Position numbers and translations under genes: made by a program. A stretch of DNA of 64,000 nt, taken from positions 620,001 to 684,000 of the forward strand of contig JAPFFF010000021.1 of assembly GCA_039105265.1 (NCBI GenBank), in the 5' to 3' direction. Below the pieces are notes generated by a model that saw nothing but the letters and a program-made list of their open reading frames with translations, had not been told where the DNA came from and did no database searches. Source of the stretch: Tritrichomonas musculus (Eukaryota > Parabasalia > Tritrichomonadida > Tritrichomonadidae). This document shows positions 59,001 through 64,000 of this stretch, piece after piece. Position 1 is the first letter of the stretch; every line of letters starts with the position of its first letter.

Positions 59001-62000
59001 TGATCCTTGGGAAGTTGTTCCTGATAAATAAGCAACTCGAAGAGAAGACTTAAAAGCTTTTCGAATCTTTTTGTCCTGAATATTTCGAATAAAACTCTCA
59101 GTACGTGCAATAAATCCTTCTTCAGGACCAACTTCAACAATATAACGATTGGTAGCATCTATTATTGAAATTATCTTATTGATAATACAATAAGTTTTGT
59201 GGATTTTCATAGTGATTGGTATTTCTGAATCAATTTTTTGGAGATATTCCAGATTTTCCAGAATCTTTTGTGAATATTTGTTATCAAGAACCGTTGATAA
59301 GGATGAACTATAAAGATAGAGGAAGCCGTTAATATAAGAGTTGACATAATTCTTCAGGTTTATCATTCTAAGAAGATTTATATCCAGCTCTTTATGAAGA
59401 TGAGAATGAGTATTGACAGCTATCAATAAGCATGATAATTTTACAACATTTTTCCACAAGTCAAAATTCAAACGAGAACTAGCAATATCATTTGATTTGG
59501 ATTTGGGTGAATTAGGATCATTTGAAAACGATACGAAGTATTTCAATACATAACGAAATAGTTTTGATACGTTCTCAAATGAAAAGGAGCCTCGAGCAAT
59601 TATATCAATCATCATACAAATGCTTTGATCATTTGTTTTTAAGGATAATGAGATTAATTCATTGAAATAGTTGAGGTAATGAACGTCAAAGGTGCTTATT
59701 AACCTTTCGCTATTTTTAATTACATTCGTTAACGTGGACTTGAACGAAGAAGTGAGAATGTTTTCATCGCATTTGATCAAGTTGTAATTAAGACATCTAT
59801 GAACAGAATTGAACCAAACAGGATAAAATGATAAAAATCGGTAGAATCTTTTATCATCTTCTTTAAGATGGAAAAATGAGCGAAGATAAGGGATAATTAA
59901 TTCAATTTTTGAAAATTGAATATAGTGTATCTGAATGTTGATGATTGAATCAAGAATCATTTCAATCTCAATCATATTTCTTAGAATGTTTTTCTGTTTT
60001 TGGGTCCTTTTAATTCTGTTTTGTTTCATTTTCAATATATTTTCAGATAAAACATTCTTTAGTAACTTAACTTGCTCCAAATATTTGCAGCTAAGAAATT
60101 TTTGATTGGATTCATTCTTTGGATTTGAAAACCATTCTAAGATGTGTGAAAAAATGTTCAAATTTGCGGAAAGAATTTGTAAATCCAATTGAAAGACATT
60201 TCCAGCAAATTTGTAAAAATAAAGGCGAGTATGCGAAATTTCGTCATTAATTTGTTTGAATTCGGACAAATTATCGAGCTTTTTTCGAATAAAATCATAG
60301 CATGAAAGATAAGTAGGGTCAAATAGACTAGTTAGGTATAGTTTTTCATTTAGGTCACTATTTAAAATAATTGATGCATGTGTTCCGAAGTACATTAGAT
60401 GTACTGCATTAGCAAAATCGATTTTGCCAGCATAAGCCAAGACTTTAAGAAGGAAATATGTATTAATGTATACACAAATAGACTCTTTGAGTTGTAACGC
60501 ATTTTGTGGCTTATCAATGATTTTTTCATAAATTTCATCAATCAATTTAAATAGGTTTTCTTCATTACTAAGTTGATTTGGGTTCTCTATTATTTTTCGA
60601 ATTTGAGCATAAGTCCCATAATTAAGCATGGTTTGAATAACATTAGAAATATTAGGCGCTAATATTTCAATATTTGAACTTTGGGAAAATCCTTCTGGGA
60701 GCATGTCATAACCATGCGAATGAAGCTCTAACGCAATTTCATTAATTATATCTTGATAATTGTCAGTCTCATGGATTTCAATATTTATTTCTTTATTATT
60801 ATCATAGCCAATTGAAAGATCAACTTCTATTGGTGAATAAAATTGGCAATTAAAGTTAAAGCATGATTCTGAATCAACAATATTAAATTTTTTAGCAAAG
60901 AAGTCAATTTGGTGAGCAAAGCATATTGTATTTTCGATAGTCTCGAGATCTTTCACAAAAAGTTTGATGTATTTATCAACTGATTGAAATGATGACGTTC
61001 CTTTATATGACCTTTTTATCTTGGTCAAACGAAATAAATCTTTTATTTGCATAATTAAAGAAAATGAAAGATTATTGATAATTCCAAGTTCAATATCTTT
61101 ACCTTGGAAGCATGAAAATTTTTTCAATAAAAATTTAAGAGCAACAAAAATTTTTTGGAGATAATCGATATTATCTAATTGTTCTGTTTTAAGTAATGGA
61201 ATCATTAATGACGTCGCTGACTGTATCATTCTGTAATGGTAATTAAGTGAGAACAAAATAGGCTTTAATCCACATTGATGAAAACTTTGATTTAATAATA
61301 ATGAAGACTTATTTAGAAGTTCAGAAACAAGTCTTTTGAAATCATCAATATTCATATCTATATCTAATTGATTTGTAAATTCATTTGCTAATCTTAAAAA
61401 ATCTGTTTGCATATTAGTGTTAAAATTGAATTCGTCATATAATAAATAGCCAATTGAATTTTCTTGTGGTTGTTTTTCAGTATATTCTATAATTTCGTTA
61501 TTTTGTAGTTGGGTACGTTGCTTATTGTTAATTTTTGCAGCAATATGATCAATTATTTCTATAAATTGATGAATCATGAAAAGTAATTTGAGGTGGAGTG
61601 TGAGCTTGATCAATAAATCAAATTGATTTGATATTTTATCAAATAAATCATTTGCCATTAAATCAGCTTTAATTAAAAATTGATTAAAATCGGATTCTGA
61701 TTGCAATAAATTATCAACAAATGATATCGCTGTGCGAATACGCTGTGTTTTCATTAAAATCTTAAAATGGATATAAAGAAACGTCATGGATTCACGGATT
61801 TTTTGAAAATCATCTTTGAAAAGTTCATTTTTTCCCCTGTTTGTGATTTGTTGAATTGCGTTATGTAATACTGATGTTAAATTTGAAAAATTTTCACGGA
61901 AAATGTTATGAAAAGGTTTAGTATTATATTGAATTCCAAATAAATTATCAAAATCACTGCAAAATGAAGATATATTTTGAAAATATTTTTGGCATATGTC

Positions 62001-62552
62001 ATCATCTTCGTTAAAATTCAGCAATTTTTGAACTTCATTAATAAAAGATAACTTTTTTTCTTTTGTTAGAAAAGGACATAATTTAAAGAATGGAAAGCAT
62101 TCAGTTAGAAAATTTAAAATATTAAAAATCTGTAATACATCATTTTCCTCAAAATTATTATAAAATTTATGTAAATATTGTAGCATTTTTTCTTGATTTT
62201 CATTAAATTCACGATTGGAGAGCATTTTAATAATTCCATCAAATTTTATATCTTGTATTTTACTTTTTGATTCAGGAAAGTCTTTTGATTCTTCTTCTTG
62301 ATCATTTGTTGGTAATACAAAGTTATGCTGTGAAAATGATGTCAAGGCATCTTGTTGCTTTTGAAATTCTATAGAAGCTGCGCTTTGTTGTTGTGATTCG
62401 TCAGAATCAGTTCCAACTGGTTGTTTAATTGGTATTGGAATTTCAGAATCTGATTTTTGATTAGATTCTGATAAATGAGACTGGACATCATTATTTAATT
62501 GCTGCTCTGAATTTGATTTTTGTCTTTGTAGTTTCGAACCTCTTGGAGGCAT
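56085..62552 (-). CDS. Giant orphan protein (2155 aa)
   Basis: Starts at ATG 62552 (MPPRGSKLQRQKSNSEQQ). No family is recognised. Residues 1-110 are Gln/Ser/Glu-rich and disordered. About 110-1230 is a dense succession of amphipathic helices (Leu/Ile/Phe/Asn-rich), like a large alpha-solenoid. About 1240-1600 is Asn/Gln-rich with an acidic loop and a Gln/Arg coiled stretch (about 1500-1550). About 1640-1680 is a basic Arg-Gly block (RGRGRRRGRGRAGQKRGPRG), of the kind that binds nucleic acid. About 1720-1800 is a coiled coil (ADEVKARERKESIAREQVRLN), and the tail is charged and Ser/Asn-rich. Solenoid plus RG block plus coiled coil suggests a scaffold that contacts RNA or DNA; this is inference. 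Its 3' untranslated region must run into the neighbouring TIR element. Confidence 0.7.
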   Translation of the reverse strand: MPPRGSKLQRQKSNSEQQLNNDVQSHLSESNQKSDSEIPIPIKQPVGTDSDESQQQSAASIEFQKQQDALTSFSQHNFVLPTNDQEEESKDFPESKSKIQDIKFDGIIKMLSNREFNENQEKMLQYLHKFYNNFEENDVLQIFNILNFLTECFPFFKLCPFLTKEKKLSFINEVQKLLNFNEDDDICQKYFQNISSFCSDFDNLFGIQYNTKPFHNIFRENFSNLTSVLHNAIQQITNRGKNELFKDDFQKIRESMTFLYIHFKILMKTQRIRTAISFVDNLLQSESDFNQFLIKADLMANDLFDKISNQFDLLIKLTLHLKLLFMIHQFIEIIDHIAAKINNKQRTQLQNNEIIEYTEKQPQENSIGYLLYDEFNFNTNMQTDFLRLANEFTNQLDIDMNIDDFKRLVSELLNKSSLLLNQSFHQCGLKPILFSLNYHYRMIQSATSLMIPLLKTEQLDNIDYLQKIFVALKFLLKKFSCFQGKDIELGIINNLSFSLIMQIKDLFRLTKIKRSYKGTSSFQSVDKYIKLFVKDLETIENTICFAHQIDFFAKKFNIVDSESCFNFNCQFYSPIEVDLSIGYDNNKEINIEIHETDNYQDIINEIALELHSHGYDMLPEGFSQSSNIEILAPNISNVIQTMLNYGTYAQIRKIIENPNQLSNEENLFKLIDEIYEKIIDKPQNALQLKESICVYINTYFLLKVLAYAGKIDFANAVHLMYFGTHASIILNSDLNEKLYLTSLFDPTYLSCYDFIRKKLDNLSEFKQINDEISHTRLYFYKFAGNVFQLDLQILSANLNIFSHILEWFSNPKNESNQKFLSCKYLEQVKLLKNVLSENILKMKQNRIKRTQKQKNILRNMIEIEMILDSIINIQIHYIQFSKIELIIPYLRSFFHLKEDDKRFYRFLSFYPVWFNSVHRCLNYNLIKCDENILTSSFKSTLTNVIKNSERLISTFDVHYLNYFNELISLSLKTNDQSICMMIDIIARGSFSFENVSKLFRYVLKYFVSFSNDPNSPKSKSNDIASSRLNFDLWKNVVKLSCLLIAVNTHSHLHKELDINLLRMINLKNYVNSYINGFLYLYSSSLSTVLDNKYSQKILENLEYLQKIDSEIPITMKIHKTYCIINKIISIIDATNRYIVEVGPEEGFIARTESFIRNIQDKKIRKAFKSSLRVAYLSGTTSQGSTTLLSKISTGSPVSAAQTAISNGYESIFYNKNEDNYLDGMNDEVEEYIDVDEDFNLFLQKNNDNGGNSNYFNDDEDTNVNIVACALNKNLISECFNDDERRIENYVKAIDSINCLSLYLSIVIESNSFMKFATLDFSSDVRMNPPFEICKPSNWDKSGNVRNNIITVNLNSNTQQATQPATIKNIQEATPITNETGINLSSQNKNQNQNNSDWLKCDYISFISSIDNSNNIINISDDNNINNQVQQNNNLNQNQNQIIPLQYAFNDTGISSSKFRLKNYYNNAQQALRRQIPADAPIDFDSDQLLPINIQQQLLDQINENQKGMNPEYLEVLKRQSLQEKLEDRRKQLEKQQSFERQQLLLQQQQQQKERDHHQQQGSPERFRKEGENEEEENNDVTPISSLEFNRIDKEPEKIEDGFKLRDDEEDKPEHDQNIDDNEGSDFQDDNEHETEVKRGRGRRRGRGRAGQKRGPRGSRGRNSERSNASLSAHSSSTKANASPTIGSGVPIPPPITTPATKNLSDLRWYIAKLNQIEADEVKARERKESIAREQVRLNTVIQQTGSQIQGLAESTNEHEKRRNDHCELMKKYNSASVEYALKKEQLKQIQNSSKAYQMSSSIGQKAAESYTKISEANKADMSLKAMGNQQEKIKDGFNLFNPFKLNQFNSKKNNRSSSIEKEEINKDETEIQKQIEKQRKEEFLSPAELLSLHQKQIASIAQSKIKQKQQKASNESEINHMKMTPVSSLENKAVNVFKDQEGQIKSEQIHQNQNESNSNNQPQGQADDDYIDENLEREQIDSSPTIGQLFDQETPEFNSLPLSLRNLTRPVWALRLSKDEADSNNEIMGSHKADSYENEKRNVKTSLNGQSDRLLNENPFDLQQRFTLSEKRMSSLISFTSELNNGNDDRNKSYTSKKQNRSDKTKNEGDSNSRKNDNQTLSDADTEMTRDNQAGFEVDNDVGFGFESDGGTGLF

Positions 62553-62806
62553 TGAATTTGAAGAAACTTGTCTTTTTGGCCTTTTTGGTCAAAATATTGA
62601 CCTATGAGATTACAATGTTAATTTGGTCATAATTTTGATAACGAAGAAAAAATAACATTCAAAAAGTTTATCTGCATTTCTTATCTATGGAAAACAAAAT
62701 AATATTATTAACTGCATATATTTTTAAAAAATTTGAACGTTAATGAAAATTTTACGTCGGTTTGAAATGTGATATGAATTTTATTATTCACGTTAAATTA
62801 GTTTAA
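62553..62806. other. Short divergent promoter region
   Basis: 254 bp between two divergent genes; it must contain both promoters. No clear initiator-like word was found. Confidence 0.45.
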
Positions 62807-63415
62807 ATGTATTTTGAAAACGATGGTGAATCGCCATGTAGTATAATGTGTGCAGTAATTAATCAAAAGGCTCGTAAATGGGACGCGGCAGATATTTGTG
62901 TTAAATCAGAAGGAAAAAATTGGTTGATTTTTTATGATAAAAAAAATAACGAAGAATTAAATTCTCATCGTATGAGTAAAAAGAGAGTAGGGCGCCCTGC
63001 TTCTTACCAATTTCGTGGATATAGACCTCCTGATCCACCTCCTCCTCAAAATCCACTTATCCAGCCTCCAGTTGATAACTATACAGAATTCCGTGCCAGA
63101 AGAAGAATTTATGGAACCCCGCCTCGTGCAGAATCAAAAAGAGAAATTCCTGAATCATTATTGCATCCGAAAGATGAATCAACTCGATATTTTCATGGAT
63201 CAAACCCAAAAAAAAATCCATTTCGTGTTTCAACAAAAATAATAACTGACTATAGAGTTCAGGAAGCAAAATTATCTAAACCACAAGTTCGGCCACCTGC
63301 ATCTGCAAGAAATGTTAGATCAAATTATATGGACTTGTATCAAAGATCTTTAAAGCCTAAAAAGCAAAGTGTGTGGCCCCCCGATAATTTTTTTGATGAT
63401 GGTGGATCAAAATAA
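62807..63415 (+). CDS. Small basic Pro-rich hypothetical protein
   Basis: 202 aa from ATG 62807; a second Met at residue 14 is an alternative start. The first 50 residues have a compact pattern (ADICVKSEGKNWLIFYDKKN) that may fold. The rest is Pro/Arg/Tyr-rich (RPPDPPPPQNPLIQPP, RARRRIYGTPPRAESK, KPKKQSVWPPDNF) with little predicted structure. It is net basic, possibly a microtubule- or nucleic-acid-associated protein, but no family is recognised. Divergent from the giant orphan gene. Confidence 0.65.
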   Translation: MYFENDGESPCSIMCAVINQKARKWDAADICVKSEGKNWLIFYDKKNNEELNSHRMSKKRVGRPASYQFRGYRPPDPPPPQNPLIQPPVDNYTEFRARRRIYGTPPRAESKREIPESLLHPKDESTRYFHGSNPKKNPFRVSTKIITDYRVQEAKLSKPQVRPPASARNVRSNYMDLYQRSLKPKKQSVWPPDNFFDDGGSK

Positions 63416-63810
63416 TATTATTTTGTTTTTCTTTTTTGTTTGATATAAAACGCATTTCTCTATTTACCTATCTCTTTTTTTAATAAATTTTGCATATTAA
63501 ATCTATGAGCATAGATTATTATATAAAATGAAAGATTAAGGAATGTTTTATCAGAAACTTAGAATATAGTCTTATAAACCAATCATTCAGAACGTTTTAA
63601 TTTTGTTTTATTGGAAAAAAAAAAAATAATAAATAATAATATTTTAAAATGTACTATTATATAACGCCACAATTATACGCTAATATCTGATAATAATGAT
63701 TCCTTTATCATTGATATTACTAATATTGTTAGAATAGTAGGTTTATTTTTTCATTTCGCAAAATACAAAACAGTGCATTAATTTAAAAAAAAAGCTAAGA
63801 GCCTATCCCG
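63416..63810. other. Convergent intergenic spacer
   Basis: 395 bp of AT-rich DNA with an A-run near 63616-63626; no feature supported. Confidence 0.5.
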
Positions 63811-64000
63811 CTATTTTTTTAATTTTTTAATTTTGGAATTTTCATATTTAACAGCTTCTTGAAGATCTTTATATATTTGATAATATGTTTCTGCTCGAAT
63901 ACCAAAATTTAGGATAAGAGATCCTTCTGGATCTAAATATGCTTCCTGATTCAGAATTGTATCAAGTGAAACAACTTTATTCCATCCCCAAGAATCATTG
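63811..64000 (-). CDS. MATH-domain protein, C-terminal fragment (runs off window)
   Basis: Only the last 62 codons lie in the window; the stop is TAG at 63811-63813. The translation begins NDSWGWNKVVSLDTILNQEA, followed by YLDPEGSLILNFGIR. This is the end of a MATH/TRAF-type domain, whose signature is S-x-G-W-x-K-F-I-x-L followed by Y-L-x-D-D-x-L-x-I-x-x-x-I. A Lys-rich helix (YQIYKDLQEAVKYENSKIKKLKK) then ends the protein. MATH proteins act as adaptors, often with ubiquitin ligases or proteases. The rest of the gene is upstream, beyond position 64000. Confidence 0.7.
   Translation of the reverse strand, partial: NDSWGWNKVVSLDTILNQEAYLDPEGSLILNFGIRAETYYQIYKDLQEAVKYENSKIKKLKK

Noticed and set aside
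1-64000. CRISPR arrays, rRNA genes or bacterial operon signals
   Set aside because: No regularly spaced direct repeats or rRNA sequence seen; the gene content is eukaryotic.

Overview
The window is a strongly AT-rich, gene-dense stretch of a protist nuclear genome. It reads best as a trichomonad (Parabasalia), probably close to Tritrichomonas foetus or Trichomonas. Three things support this. First, the genes are long single open frames with no visible introns, including one of about 10.2 kb. Second, several starts have short 5' leaders with a TCA(C/T)T(A/T) initiator-like motif. Third, there is a broken copy of the DUF3447 N-terminal module typical of trichomonad ankyrin-repeat families. The species was not checked against a database. 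Several starts were moved to the first in-frame ATG because the longer frames open on TTG or GTG.

Layout. 1-757: a Tc1/mariner-like MITE, then VPS13 (757-10929). 11.3-13.9 kb: a small membrane protein and an FKBP15-like coiled-coil protein. 13.9-18.7 kb: two long non-coding tracts around a TKL kinase with a ubiquitin-like domain; the second tract carries two inverted-repeat elements. 18.7-30.9 kb: an HRD1-like membrane RING ligase, an Ala/Pro-rich protein, a PPP phosphatase, a small helical protein, a cullin, a coiled-coil protein and a G3BP-like NTF2-RRM protein. 31.07-32.76 kb: a TIR element with a TA target duplication that encloses a decayed helical-repeat gene. 33.3-37.0 kb: a calpain/androglobin-like pseudoprotease and a CAMK kinase. 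37.4-39.0 kb: tRNA-Pro, a fold-back MITE and tRNA-Gln. 39.4-45.7 kb: a VPS18-like protein, a second CAMK kinase, a coiled-coil protein and an AGFG-like ArfGAP. 46.5-54.9 kb: a DUF3447 pseudogene, a large EF-hand protein, a Sec13-like WD40 protein, a fourth kinase and an Asn-rich protein. 55.16-56.07 kb: a TIR element with an 8-bp target duplication. 56.1-64 kb: a 2155-residue orphan, a small Pro-rich protein and the C-terminus of a MATH-domain protein running off the end.

Function. Most genes are eukaryotic housekeeping: membrane contact and trafficking (VPS13, VPS18, AGFG-like ArfGAP, Sec13-like, FKBP15-like), ubiquitin pathways (HRD1, cullin, kinase-UBL) and signalling (four kinases, one PPP phosphatase, EF-hands). 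I see no operon-like organisation; neighbours are unrelated and often convergent or divergent. The most unusual items are the TIR element with an apparently captured gene fragment, the HRD1-like RING split by about 146 residues, the kinase-UBL fusion, a VPS18 lacking its beta-propeller, and a tRNA-Pro with odd positions in its core.
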